The position numbers and the translations under genes are program-made. This document shows positions 1 to 7,050 of a stretch of DNA of 30,169 nucleotides, piece after piece. The DNA lies in the IMG/VR virus record IMGVR_UViG_3300037504_000138, positions 1 to 30,169 of that record. One strand, written 5' to 3'. The stretch's first letter is position 1. Each line of letters opens with the position of its first letter. Origin of the DNA: a virus. Below the pieces are notes generated by a model. That model saw only the letters and a list, made by a program, of their open reading frames with translations. It was not told where the DNA came from and searched no databases.

Positions 1-2
1 AT

Positions 3-131
3 GCGTTTCTCAAGCTCGAGGAGCTACTGGTGCGTTACATCCGGGAGGGGTCGAGGCAATTGGAGCTCGCGTTTTCGGAGGAGGATGCGGTGGAAGGTAG
101 CGCGGCGCTGGCTCGGATTGCGGGGCGGTAG
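3..131 (+). CDS. 3' end of an unidentified gene (truncated by window edge)
   Basis: An open frame enters from the left edge and stops at TAG 129-131, directly before the ATG of the next gene. The visible 42 residues are acidic and helix-prone (contains KLEELLVRYIREG and LAFSEEDAVEG). The tight junction with the replication gene suggests the same operon. No domain is recognisable from this fragment. If the sequence is circular, the frame continues back only to the stop at 30124-30126 with no good start codon, so the real 5' end is more likely outside the window. Confidence 0.5.
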   Translation, partial: AFLKLEELLVRYIREGSRQLELAFSEEDAVEGSAALARIAGR

Positions 132-1133
132 ATGGCGCGTAAGAGAATGCTCGCGAATGGGATCTGGCACGACCGGAAATGCATCAGGCTGTCGAACGAA
201 GAGCTCCTCGTCTGGATAGGATGCATATCGCTCGCGGACGACGAGGGGATCTTCGAGGCTGACCCGCTCGCGCTCCACTACGAGCTCGCGAGGCGGACGA
301 TAACGCCGGACGACATGGAAGATATTCTCGCAGAACTCGACAAAGCAGGGTTGATCGTTCGCTACGGTGATTACGCGTTCATCCCAGCGTGGTTCAAGCA
401 CCAGAAGCTCAAGGGTCGATCTCCCCAGGAGACCAACCACCGACGGCCGCCTCGAGGCGTGCTTGAGAAGTATCCTGCCTATGTAAAAGAGTGGGAATTG
501 ACATTTTCGAAAGGGGATACCACCGCTGATTATCCATTCGACACCTGTGATCAGCACTGTGCAACCACTGCGCAAGAGGTGGACCAGGACTGTGCAATCG
601 ATGCACAAGCAATAGTCCCTAAGAGAAGGGAAGGGAAGGGAAGGGAAGAGAAGTCTAGTATTGCTGCCGAAAACGGCAGCCGTGGTGATGAGCCTGTGGA
701 TAACTCTGTGGATAACTCGGAAGCACACTCCGACCCGTTTGACGACCTCCCAGACCTGGAGCCAGAGGCCGAGCCGGAACCCAAGAAGCCGCCAAGCGAA
801 CACCAGCAGCTTGTCGATGCAGCCATGGCCCTGCACGAGCAGGCGACCGGGAGCAAGTACGCATTCAGCGGCGAGGACGGCAAGCACCTGCAGCAGGTCC
901 GGAAGAAGCTCGGCGTCGACGAGGCTATGACCAGGCTCCGGCGCTACTACACCGGCGAGTATTGGTTCACCGAAGACGGGCAGTACTCAATTCGGCAGTT
1001 TCACCGACACGTCAACGAGCTCGCCGCGAACGGCGCGAGAGCATCACCGACGCCGGAGGACCGAGCCGCCGCGCGTAAGGAATACCTCGCGCGGATGTAT
1101 CCCGAGCGTTACGGCCAGGAGGTGGCGACATGA
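132..1133 (+). CDS. Phage replication initiator (DnaD / lambda O-like replisome organiser)
   Basis: A 333-residue protein, probably the phage replication initiator or helicase-loading organiser. The N-terminal ~110 residues read like a winged-helix domain of this class (ANGIWHDRKCIRLSNEELLVWI, then a LADDEGIFEADPLALHYEL stretch and an aromatic FIPAWFKHQKLKGRSP segment). A low-complexity linker follows at roughly residues 135-225 with a KRREGKGREEKS run, typical of phage DnaD-like proteins, and then a helical C-terminal domain (about 220-333). The linker DNA carries origin-like elements (separate entry), as in lambda O. The start follows the upstream TAG directly, and the stop overlaps the next ATG (ATGA). 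Family assignment is by overall pattern and gene position, not by a decisive motif. Confidence 0.65.
   Translation: MARKRMLANGIWHDRKCIRLSNEELLVWIGCISLADDEGIFEADPLALHYELARRTITPDDMEDILAELDKAGLIVRYGDYAFIPAWFKHQKLKGRSPQETNHRRPPRGVLEKYPAYVKEWELTFSKGDTTADYPFDTCDQHCATTAQEVDQDCAIDAQAIVPKRREGKGREEKSSIAAENGSRGDEPVDNSVDNSEAHSDPFDDLPDLEPEAEPEPKKPPSEHQQLVDAAMALHEQATGSKYAFSGEDGKHLQQVRKKLGVDEAMTRLRRYYTGEYWFTEDGQYSIRQFHRHVNELAANGARASPTPEDRAAARKEYLARMYPERYGQEVAT
556..715 (+). other. Putative phage replication origin inside the initiator gene
   Basis: Seen in order: three direct repeats ACTG(T/C)GCAA at 556-564, 567-575 and 589-597, offset by 11 and 22 bp (helically phased, iteron-like); a 33-base all-purine run at 621-653; a perfect 7-bp hairpin GCTGCCG-AAAA-CGGCAGC at 663-680; and two exact TGTGGATAA sequences at 695-703 and 707-715. 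TGTGGATAA is the reverse complement of the DnaA box TTATCCACA. All lie in the linker-coding part of the initiator gene, the position of ori in lambda O. The origin role is inferred. Some of the repetition could instead reflect low-complexity protein sequence. Confidence 0.5.
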
Positions 1134-1585
1134 GTCCGGCTGAGTTTGTGCAGTGGGCCGAGAGCTATTTCACGAAGATCACAACCGCGATCGCTGCCGA
1201 GATCGAGGCGACCATCGAGACAGCACCGCCGGCAGCGCTTCGGGAGGTCAAGCACTGGCTGCAGGTCAACAAGTCCCCAGGGCAGTACGTCGGGGTGAAC
1301 ACGCTCTACGAGGCGGCGGGGGCTACCGGATCGTCGCTACGCACGTTTGAGGCTCGAGGGGGGTTCGACGTCCAGTGCGATATCTGCGGCTCGAAGTGGA
1401 GTTACCTGCAGGGTACTCGAGACGTTTGTCCGCACTGCGGGTTCGCTTACATCTGGACGTACAACAACGCACTGGCGGTGAGTCTCGGCAAGACCGAGAA
1501 CGCCGGATACGGTGAGAAGGTCGAGGCGGCGCGGCGGAAGTGGGAGGCGAAACTCGAGAAGCGCCCCGTCGGGTCCTCGGTGTGA
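1130..1585 (+). CDS. Zinc-ribbon protein of the replication module, function unknown
   Basis: A 151-residue protein whose ATG overlaps the stop of the initiator gene (ATGA), so it is probably translationally coupled. The middle holds a four-cysteine zinc ribbon: CDICGSKW near residues 84-91 and CPHCG near 102-106. The N-terminal third is helical (AEFVQWAESYFTKI, EIEATIETAPPAALREVKHWL) and the C-terminus is charged. Its place after an O-like gene would suit a helicase loader or replication accessory factor, but there is no Walker motif, so it is not a DnaC-type ATPase. A terminator follows at once, making this the last gene of the early operon. Function is not recognised. Confidence 0.7.
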   Translation: MSPAEFVQWAESYFTKITTAIAAEIEATIETAPPAALREVKHWLQVNKSPGQYVGVNTLYEAAGATGSSLRTFEARGGFDVQCDICGSKWSYLQGTRDVCPHCGFAYIWTYNNALAVSLGKTENAGYGEKVEAARRKWEAKLEKRPVGSSV

Positions 1586-1625
1586 CCGCACGGTTGGCCG
1601 CGCTTCCAGTGGTGCGGTGTTTTTT
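1585..1625 (+). terminator. Rho-independent terminator after the replication module
   Basis: A perfect 7-bp stem (ACCGCAC at 1585-1591 with GTGCGGT at 1612-1618) closes a 20-base loop that can pair further (TGG/CCA). Six T residues follow at 1620-1625. The stem begins at the stop codon of the zinc-ribbon gene and separates early from late genes. Confidence 0.65.
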
Positions 1626-1636
1626 CAGATCATGGC

Positions 1637-1666
1637 TTGACACCGCGACATGCGAGGCAGTAGGCT
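1637..1666 (+). promoter_or_regulatory. Candidate promoter for the sigma-like gene
   Basis: A perfect -35 hexamer TTGACA (1637-1642), an 18-base spacer and a weak -10 TAGGCT (1661-1666), placed 11 bases after the terminator and about 45 bases before ATG 1712. The predicted start near 1673 would exclude the upstream GTG at 1673. The -10 matches consensus at only three positions. Confidence 0.4.
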
Positions 1667-1711
1667 TGGGGCGTGGTAGTGCTGGTAGTCGTTTTAGCCA
1701 TGGCGGTCCTC

Positions 1712-2386
1712 ATGGGGTACCTTTTGGCTGAGTACACGCCCAACAAAAACACCAAGGCCGAACTGATGGAGTTGCAGGACTCGTACCTCGAGACCCGTGC
1801 TAACTCGACGCTCGCCGAAATGTGGACCCGGCTGTACGCGATGGCGCAGGGCCACGTTCGCCAGTGGATGCGCAAGGCCCGCCGGACACTCTCGGCACCC
1901 GACGTCGAGAACAAGGCGGCCGACGCTGCGAACTACATCATCGAGCAGTACCTCACGCGCCCCGACTTCCGTATCACCGACAGCTTCGACTCATACCTCA
2001 GGCTCCGCGTAATGGCCGAGCTCGCCTCCCCAAAGCGCAGGCTGCGCGACGCGAGCGAGATCCACCTCGAGGCCAAGGAGCTCGACGAGCTACCGGGTTG
2101 CGACCCCGATCCGTTCGAGCAGACAGTCGCCTACCAGGATGCGGTGCTCGAGGAAATCCGAGCCGTCATTGACGAGTTACTTGAAGACTCGCCAGATGCG
2201 TGCGAGTACCGACGCCTCGTCGACCTGTGGATAGGCGGATGGTCTCGGCAGGAGCTACGAACCGAGGCCGCCCGCTTGGAACTTGACTACGCCGAACACA
2301 TCGAGCATCGCAAAGCCATTCGGGAGTACGTAGCGACGGCACACAACTGCCAATACGATCACCAGTCCTCGGCCACAGCGTCCTGA
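1712..2386 (+). CDS. Sigma-factor-like putative late transcription regulator
   Basis: A 224-residue protein from ATG 1712. The middle (LSAPDVENKAADAANYIIEQ, then a TRPDFRITDSFDSYLRLRV stretch) has the pattern of a divergent sigma-70 region 2, as seen in small phage proteins encoded just before terminase genes. The C-terminal part (LWIGGWSRQELRTEAARLEL) could be a region-4-like helix-turn-helix. It stands alone between a terminator and the terminase operon, a usual place for a late-gene activator. Start choice: the frame is open to GTG 1673 and ATG 1700, which would add a hydrophobic VVLVVVLAMAVLM leader unlikely for a cytosolic regulator, and no start has a strong SD. Fold assignment is by eye. 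Action on the GTGACTATC elements downstream is inference. Confidence 0.5.
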   Translation: MGYLLAEYTPNKNTKAELMELQDSYLETRANSTLAEMWTRLYAMAQGHVRQWMRKARRTLSAPDVENKAADAANYIIEQYLTRPDFRITDSFDSYLRLRVMAELASPKRRLRDASEIHLEAKELDELPGCDPDPFEQTVAYQDAVLEEIRAVIDELLEDSPDACEYRRLVDLWIGGWSRQELRTEAARLELDYAEHIEHRKAIREYVATAHNCQYDHQSSATAS

Positions 2387-2397
2387 CTACTGTCCGT

Positions 2398-2418
2398 CGT
2401 GACTATCTACGGCGGAGG
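2398..2418 (+). promoter_or_regulatory. GTGACTATC element, copy 1 (before terminase)
   Basis: CGTGACTATC, then the six bases TACGGC, then GGAGG, which also serves as the SD for GTG 2424. First of six copies in the head region, in the gap between the sigma-like gene and the small terminase. See the finding on this element for its possible roles. Confidence 0.55.
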
Positions 2419-2423
2419 ACGCT

Positions 2424-2975
2424 GTGCCGAGCGACAATGACGACCGAACCGACTACCGGCGGCTGGTGACGAGGGGGCATCGATTCGAGATCGACGATCC
2501 GGATCGTGCCGAACAGATCGCCGAATCTGACACCACCTACACCGTTAAGCGCCTCCCTGCATGGGCGAGGCAAGCCATACACGACAAGATCCGCTATGCG
2601 CTCACCTACGGGGAGCTCTCGGTTCGATACCGCCGGAGCCCGACGCAGGTAGCGAAGTACTGTAACTGCGCCCTCGGCAGGTCCTTCTCCGAAGAGCTCT
2701 GTGAGATTATCAGTTCCGAGCTCAAGGACTCGATCGTCGCGCTTCAGTCCGCCGCGGTCGACGTCTTGCGCGACGTTCTCGCCCCGGACTCGACGTACCG
2801 CAAGAGCGAGCGAGTGAAGGTTGCGCTAAAGCTTCTCGAGCACGGAATCCTGCCGCCGCTGCAGAGCGAGGTCACGAACAACGCGGCGATCGTCGTACAA
2901 GTCAACCCCGACCTCATAGCGCCGCCGATGCGAGACGCCAATGCCAGTGACGAAAGCTCCACTGAGGCTGACTGA
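2424..2975 (+). CDS. terS: Terminase small subunit
   Basis: A 183-residue protein directly upstream of and overlapping the large terminase by 35 bases, the standard place for the small subunit that recognises phage DNA for packaging. A helix-turn-helix is visible near residues 55-75 (LTYGELSVRYRRSPTQVAKY), followed by helices suited to ring oligomerisation (SEELCEIISSELKDSIVALQ and onward) and an acidic tail ending STEAD. Starts at GTG 2424 with GGAGG five bases upstream. Small terminases diverge strongly, so the call rests on position, size and the HTH pattern. Confidence 0.75.
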   Translation: MPSDNDDRTDYRRLVTRGHRFEIDDPDRAEQIAESDTTYTVKRLPAWARQAIHDKIRYALTYGELSVRYRRSPTQVAKYCNCALGRSFSEELCEIISSELKDSIVALQSAAVDVLRDVLAPDSTYRKSERVKVALKLLEHGILPPLQSEVTNNAAIVVQVNPDLIAPPMRDANASDESSTEAD

Positions 2976-4188
2976 CAAGCAGCGGGAAATCGTTGCGGCA
3001 CTGAGACAGCCGAACCGATACACGCTCATCGTTGGAGGGGCGAGGAGTGGAAAGACCACCGGAATCATCGCGACGATGGTCGCCGATGCGTATCAGTTCC
3101 CCGGTTCCCGACAGCTCATCGCGCGGGAGAAGTTCAACCACGTGAAGGCGTCGATCTGGAACGAGACTTTGCCGTTCGTGCTTTCAGAGTACCCACGAGT
3201 GACATACACGAAGAACGAAACCGAGCTCACGCTGCGATTCACAAACGGCTCTCAGATCATCTGTAACGGCCTCGACGACGATCGGGTCGAGAAGATTCTC
3301 GGCACCGAATACTGCCGGATCTACCTCAACGAGTGCTCGCAGATAAAGTACAAGACGGTGAAAACCGTACTCACGAGGCTCGCTCAGAACATCCCTGGAC
3401 TGCCGAACAAGATTATCTACGACCTCAACCCCGTTGGACTAACCCACTGGACGTACCGGCTGTTCCTGCAGGGCGTGGATCCGATGGACCCCGAAGAGCC
3501 GATTGCGGACCACGAGCAGTACAACCACGTGTTCGCAAACCCTGCCGACAACGCCGAGCACCTTCCGCCTGAGTACCTCGCGCAGCTTGATGCGCTTCCG
3601 GAGTTTGAGCGACGGCGGTTTCTGCTCGGCGAATACCAGAAGCCGCCGGGCGCGGTGTTTTACAACTTCGACCGGTCCAAGCACGTGGTGCCTTTCGGAG
3701 AAGTGCCGCCGCTCGATGATTTCGACAAGTTCAGCGTCGGCGTCGACCTCGGAAACAACTCGGTCGCAATCCTCGTCGGTTGGATGGGCGAGCGAGCCTA
3801 TGCGCTCGACGAGATATACGAGCGTCGGGTCACCAATGCGACCATGAACGCGGTTATCACCGACAAATGGGGCGGGCTGGACTACTACGCATACATAGAC
3901 CACAACCACGGCGAGGCGGTGCTCGACGATTACGACAACTCCATGCTCGCGATCAAAGGCGCCGGAAGCGTCGAGCTTGGTATCAACGTGATCCTGCAGC
4001 TCATGGAGAGCGACAACTACCGAGTGAGCGAGCAGTGTACCAATCTCATCGCAGACATGGAGAGCTATCACCGCAACGAGGAGACCGGCCGGATCGTGGA
4101 GGAAGGGAACGAACACGGCAACGACGCGCAGCGCTACGCCATCTACACCGAGCTGAAATTGACCGGCGGGAGCGTGACACTGGTCTGA
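2941..4188 (+). CDS. terL: Terminase large subunit (ATPase-nuclease)
   Basis: A 415-residue DNA-packaging motor. The ATPase domain has Walker A GGARSGKT at residues 32-39 and a Walker B-like IYLNE at 127-131, with a YDLNPVG motif near 160. The RNase H-like nuclease has FSVGVDLGNNS (D269), YIDHN (D320) and GNDAQRYA (D395), the expected acidic triad. Length and motif order fit the PBSX/Terminase_6-type group. The start overlaps the small subunit gene with only a weak SD, so coupled translation is likely. The stop TGA lies within the second GTGACTATC-type element. The packaging type (cos or headful) cannot be told from this. Confidence 0.95.
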   Translation: MPVTKAPLRLTDKQREIVAALRQPNRYTLIVGGARSGKTTGIIATMVADAYQFPGSRQLIAREKFNHVKASIWNETLPFVLSEYPRVTYTKNETELTLRFTNGSQIICNGLDDDRVEKILGTEYCRIYLNECSQIKYKTVKTVLTRLAQNIPGLPNKIIYDLNPVGLTHWTYRLFLQGVDPMDPEEPIADHEQYNHVFANPADNAEHLPPEYLAQLDALPEFERRRFLLGEYQKPPGAVFYNFDRSKHVVPFGEVPPLDDFDKFSVGVDLGNNSVAILVGWMGERAYALDEIYERRVTNATMNAVITDKWGGLDYYAYIDHNHGEAVLDDYDNSMLAIKGAGSVELGINVILQLMESDNYRVSEQCTNLIADMESYHRNEETGRIVEEGNEHGNDAQRYAIYTELKLTGGSVTLV

Positions 4189-4202
4189 CTATCTACGGCG
4201 AG
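4186..4202 (+). promoter_or_regulatory. GTGACTATC element, copy 2 (before portal)
   Basis: TGACTATC, the six bases TACGGC (identical to copy 1), then GAG. The TGA is the terminase stop codon. The true SD (GAGGGG, 4217-4222) and GTG 4229 lie further down, as in copy 6. Confidence 0.55.
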
Positions 4203-4228
4203 AGCACGATACGGCAGAGGGGTAGAGC

Positions 4229-6298
4229 GTGGGACTTATGGACATCTTCGGGCGAAAGAACAGACAACTCGATGCGCTAAAGGCGGAGCTCGCCGATCTC
4301 CGCGAGAAGGCGGTCACCATGACCGACCCCGCAATCGTAAGCCTCATGAACTGGCAGACCTCCGGAGAGACGACGGAGCTGAAAGACGCCTACACGCAGA
4401 TCCCGACGATCTACGCGGCCGTCTCTGTAATAGCGCGTTCGCTCTCACAGGTGCCATACGAAATCCGTGACCGAAACGACGAGCCGGTGGCACGTGGCCC
4501 GGTCGTCGATCTTTTCGCCGACGTGAACCCATACCTGTCGAGCTTCCAACTGTGGGAGGGTATCGCGACGAGCCTCGAGCTTCGTGGCAATGCCTACCTC
4601 GTGAAAGACGAGCAGACTGTACGCGGTATTCCGGTTGCGCTATGGCTGGTGCATCCGGACGAAATGACGCTTGCCACAAACGGCCAGGGATATTTCGTCG
4701 GGTATTGGCGCACTAGGAACGGACGGAAGACGTTCCTCCAGCCGGATCAGGTCATCCACATTCGCTACTTCAACATTGGCCACGAGATCACCGGTCTCTC
4801 GCCGCTGGACGTGCTGAAGCTAACCGCCGAGAGTGAGTGGAACGCAATCCAGTACAACCGCCACTTTTTCCTGAACAATGCAGTTCCCAATATCGTTTAC
4901 CAGTTCCAGCGGCTCGGAAAGAACGAGCGCGCCCGCCTCGAGCAGGACATCATCGAAAGCCGCAAGGGTGTAGAGAACTCGCACTCAGCTATGATTGTAG
5001 AGGGTCAGAACGCGTCTGTGCAAAGCCTCGGGATATCGCAGAAGGATATGGAGTTTCTCGACGGCCGGAAGTTCAGCCAGGACGAGGTGTGCATGATCTA
5101 CGGCGTGCCGAAGTCGAAGCTCGGACTCTACGAGGAGTCGAACTACAACAACGCCAAGAATGCCGACCTCGCGTTTTGGAAGAACACCGTCATCCCAATG
5201 GGGCGGCTCATCGAAGACAAGATCGACACCGACCTCCTGCGGCCACTTGGATACCAGGGGCGGTTTAATTTCCAGGCGATCGATGTGCTCAACGAGGAGT
5301 TCCTCGACAAGATCGACGCTGCGGTCGCGCTCCTCGAACATGGCTTTACCCGCAATGAGGTAAACGAACGGCTCGGCCTCGGCTTCGAAGACGCGCCATG
5401 GGGCGACGAACCGATGACGCCGCCGAGTCAAAACCCGTTCGGGCTACGGTCCCCGGAGGGCTCAACGAAAGGTCCACCGGCACTGCCCATCGAGCAGCCG
5501 GAAGCGCAGCCTCCGGAGGGCTCGGAGGAGATAGCGAAACACGTGCTCGCGAAGCGGTGGAACGAGCTATCAGGCCCGATCCAGCCGGTCATAAGTCGGA
5601 CAGGGTCGGCGGTGCGAAAGTACTTCTACAAGATCGAGCAGAAGCTGTACCGACGCCTCGCGAAAAGCGCAGCCTCCGTCCGCACGAAAGACTGGGAGAA
5701 CGAGGTTGATGCGGTCGTGAACGAGATTGACCTTGACCGCCTGTTCGAGGATTCGACGATCAGGGAGGAGATGCGCCCATACTACGAGCAGGCGATGGAG
5801 CGCGGCATACAGACCGTCACGGGCGTCGCGTTCGACCTCGAACACCCCGAGGCGGTGCGCATCCTTGGCGAGGTCCTCGACCAGATCAGCGTCGTAAACG
5901 AGACCGCACGCGAGAAGGTACGCGACATCATCGGACGGTCTCTTCGCGAGTCGATCACCGACGGGCTGAGCGAGGAGGCGAAGGCGCGGAAGCTGACCTC
6001 TGATCTCGGCGAGAAGTTCCGCGAAATCAAGAGCTCGGCTCGCACGATCGCCAGGACCGAGGTACACAAGGCGTGGGGCACGGCCCGGTACGCGGCGGCG
6101 GAGGAAACACGCCCGAAGTACAAGCGCTGGATCTCCTCCCGCGACTCACGTGTTCGGGATTCTCACGAGCACCTGGACGGGAAAAAGGTCGCGTGGGATG
6201 CGGATTTCTCAAACGGCCTCAAGTTCCCCTCTGAGCCCGGCGGCGCGGCGAAAGAGGTTATAAACTGCCGCTGCACGTACGAGGTCCTCTACGAGTAA
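4229..6298 (+). CDS. Portal protein fused to Mu gpF/SPP1 gp7-like minor head protein
   Basis: A 689-residue fusion. Residues about 1-390 are an HK97-type portal (IPTIYAAVSVIARSLSQVPY; GITASLELRG-like and NAYLVKD segments; the GVPKSKLGLYEESNYNNA segment typical of the family), the ring through which DNA enters the capsid. A proline-rich linker (about 390-435) leads to a head-morphogenesis domain: ARTIARTEVHKAW near 602-614, SSRDSRVRDSHEHLDGK near 636-652, and the cysteine motif INCRCTYEV near the end, as in the Mu gpF/SPP1 gp7 family. These are usually two adjacent genes. Starts at GTG 4229 with a GAGGGG SD. One uninterrupted frame covers both halves. Confidence 0.9.
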   Translation: MGLMDIFGRKNRQLDALKAELADLREKAVTMTDPAIVSLMNWQTSGETTELKDAYTQIPTIYAAVSVIARSLSQVPYEIRDRNDEPVARGPVVDLFADVNPYLSSFQLWEGIATSLELRGNAYLVKDEQTVRGIPVALWLVHPDEMTLATNGQGYFVGYWRTRNGRKTFLQPDQVIHIRYFNIGHEITGLSPLDVLKLTAESEWNAIQYNRHFFLNNAVPNIVYQFQRLGKNERARLEQDIIESRKGVENSHSAMIVEGQNASVQSLGISQKDMEFLDGRKFSQDEVCMIYGVPKSKLGLYEESNYNNAKNADLAFWKNTVIPMGRLIEDKIDTDLLRPLGYQGRFNFQAIDVLNEEFLDKIDAAVALLEHGFTRNEVNERLGLGFEDAPWGDEPMTPPSQNPFGLRSPEGSTKGPPALPIEQPEAQPPEGSEEIAKHVLAKRWNELSGPIQPVISRTGSAVRKYFYKIEQKLYRRLAKSAASVRTKDWENEVDAVVNEIDLDRLFEDSTIREEMRPYYEQAMERGIQTVTGVAFDLEHPEAVRILGEVLDQISVVNETAREKVRDIIGRSLRESITDGLSEEAKARKLTSDLGEKFREIKSSARTIARTEVHKAWGTARYAAAEETRPKYKRWISSRDSRVRDSHEHLDGKKVAWDADFSNGLKFPSEPGGAAKEVINCRCTYEVLYE

Positions 6299-6319
6299 CG
6301 TGACTATCCACACTGAGGG
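6299..6319 (+). promoter_or_regulatory. GTGACTATC element, copy 3 (before prohead protease)
   Basis: CGTGACTATC, six bases CACACT, then GAGGG, which is the SD for GTG 6328. Lies in the 29-base gap after the portal gene. Confidence 0.55.
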
Positions 6320-6327
6320 ATAGCACG

Positions 6328-7047
6328 GTGCAAAAGAAGAAGCAGCTTGCAGCATTCGCGATAAAGAGCCGAGACGGGAAGAAGTACACAATCACCGCCT
6401 CTACGCCAGACGTAGACCGAGACGGCGAAGTGATTGTTCCCGCCGCGTTCAAAAACCTCGACGCCTACCTCGGGTCGAATCCGGTCATTCTGTGGGCGCA
6501 CAACTACGCCCACCCGCCCATTGGCCGGGCAACCGACGGCCGGATCACCGACGAGGCGCTCGAACTAGACATAGAGTTCGCGACTACGCCGTTCGCACGA
6601 GAGGTAAAGGGCCTCTATGACACGGGCTTCATGAACGCGTTCAGTGTCGGGTTCATTCCGAAGAACTACACTCACGACTCTGACGGGAACCTCGTTTTCA
6701 CCGAGGCGGACCTGCTCGAGGTATCGGCCGTGCCGGTCCCTGCGAATGCGTTCGCCACGATGCGCCGCCAAGCGAAGGGCAAAGGCCTCGAGCTTGGGCA
6801 CCTTACCAAGACATACGTCGAGGACGGAAACCTTATCTACGAGCTGTCGGCCGACGGTATCGCAGACTACATAACCGACGTGTCCACCCTCGGGGGACTC
6901 GCGCCCGAGGACATCAAGGGGCTGATTGAGCACCTCACCTCACTGCTTCCCGACAGTACGCCAGAGCCTGAAGGCGAATCGGTGGAAACCCCGGTCAAGC
7001 GCGAGCTCCGTGCTCTACTGGCTCACTACAAAACCACAAGAGGGTAA
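6328..7047 (+). CDS. HK97-family prohead maturation protease
   Basis: A 239-residue serine protease (family S78/U35 type) that cleaves scaffold and capsid delta domains during head maturation. Family hallmarks: an early TPDVDRDGEVIVPAAF segment (26-41), catalytic His in WAHNY (H58), catalytic Ser in MNAFSVGFIP (S106) and LLEVSAVPVPAN (E131), the usual third-site segment. The remaining ~90 residues form an acidic tail. Starts at GTG 6328 with GAGGG upstream. The capsid gene follows after three bases, so the two are surely co-expressed. Confidence 0.93.
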   Translation: MQKKKQLAAFAIKSRDGKKYTITASTPDVDRDGEVIVPAAFKNLDAYLGSNPVILWAHNYAHPPIGRATDGRITDEALELDIEFATTPFAREVKGLYDTGFMNAFSVGFIPKNYTHDSDGNLVFTEADLLEVSAVPVPANAFATMRRQAKGKGLELGHLTKTYVEDGNLIYELSADGIADYITDVSTLGGLAPEDIKGLIEHLTSLLPDSTPEPEGESVETPVKRELRALLAHYKTTRG

Positions 7048-7050
7048 GCC

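Noticed and set aside
24-887. 287-residue minus-strand open frame
   Set aside because: Antisense to the replication initiator; low-complexity Arg/Leu/Val composition typical of shadows.
3439-4116. 225-residue minus-strand open frame
   Set aside because: Lies fully opposite the terminase nuclease domain, whose catalytic motifs are clear on the plus strand.
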